The notes below the pieces were generated by a model. The model searched no databases, was not told the DNA's origin, and was given only the letters and a program-made list of their open reading frames with translations. 64,000 bases of DNA from Fragilariopsis cylindrus CCMP1102 (Eukaryota; Bacillariophyta; Bacillariophyceae; Bacillariales; Bacillariaceae), in NCBI GenBank assembly GCA_900095095.1, contig FMBT01000482.1:1-64000 (forward strand), given 5' to 3'. The position numbers and the translations under genes are program-made. Positions 63,811-64,000 of the stretch are shown one piece after another (positions within the stretch are counted from its first letter, which is position 1; the number at the start of each line of letters is the position of its first letter).

Positions 63811-64000
63811 AACGCGATACTGTAACGTTAGTTTTGCACCTCTTTTTGCTATTTATATTTATATTTTCGCGGTGTGGTCTTTTGGAGCAGCAAATCATGT
63901 AAAAAAATTCAACACTTCCTTTCGATAGAAATAACACCGACACAGTTATAATCATAAAATCGAGAAACCAACATTGGCTTTTCTTCACAGCGAGCCATAC
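63811..64000. other. Right edge of the window
   Basis: A minus-strand frame with a hydrophobic start (WFLDFMIITVSVLFLS) crosses this stretch from 63988, but it overlaps the fragment at 63146-63810 in another frame. There is not enough sequence to judge. Confidence 0.25.

Overview
The window looks like nuclear DNA from a diatom or close photosynthetic stramenopile. The evidence is: short GT-AG introns; compact genes with long Gln, Asn, Ser and Asp runs; presequences with a phenylalanine just after a signal-peptide cleavage site (typical of targeting to a complex plastid); a copia retrotransposon of the divergent diatom type; secreted PTESP-repeat proteins; and a heat-shock-factor gene. The species cannot be named from sequence alone. 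I saw no rRNA, tRNA or CRISPR array.

Layout. 1-408: start of a low-complexity gene cut by the window edge. 890-4076: a predicted thylakoid-lumen VOC/glyoxalase-fold protein, tail to tail with the ribosome assembly factor BRX1. 4406-12213: a complete copia-type LTR retrotransposon on the minus strand, with 381-bp LTRs that differ at one base and a 5-bp target duplication, but with a frameshifted gag. 14277-15767: an HMG-box protein. 16229-16418: a pogo/mariner-like MITE. 16647-23017: a secreted NDK-like protein and the 1726-residue ribosome biogenesis protein URB2/NPA2. 23792-26072: a LAMMER/CLK kinase. 26610-28346: a Deltex-type E3 ligase with a second DTC domain. 28836-30192: a family-16 methyltransferase. 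30309-32704: a Gln-rich putative nuclear protein. 34154-34369: TOM7. 34967-41429: two protein-only RNase P (PRORP) genes, tail to tail. 41963-44577: the NEDD8 E1 subunit UBA3. 45225-47177: a CENP-B/pogo-like DNA-binding protein. 47625-48437: an HSF-type factor. 48659-49363: a small membrane protein. 50409-52577: a Tudor-like/R2R3-MYB factor. 54844-55959: a secreted PTESP protein. 56471-58048: a KEA-type antiporter. 58511-58906: a small zinc-binding protein. 59438-61408: an alpha/beta hydrolase. After 61409 the sequence is gene-poor, with two possible decayed coding fragments.

Functionally this is ordinary housekeeping chromatin rather than an operon-like cluster. Several genes do share a theme: 60S ribosome assembly (BRX1, URB2), tRNA 5' processing (two PRORPs), organelle import and transport (TOM7, KEA), ubiquitin or NEDD8 conjugation (Deltex-like, UBA3) and transcription (HMG, HSF, MYB, CENP-B-like). 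The points most worth a second look are the PRORP pair with contrasting presequences, the DTC-RING-DTC ligase, the young-looking but broken retrotransposon, and the pogo-like MITE in the same window as a CENP-B-like host protein.

All exon boundaries were placed by hand from splice consensus, reading frame and family similarity.
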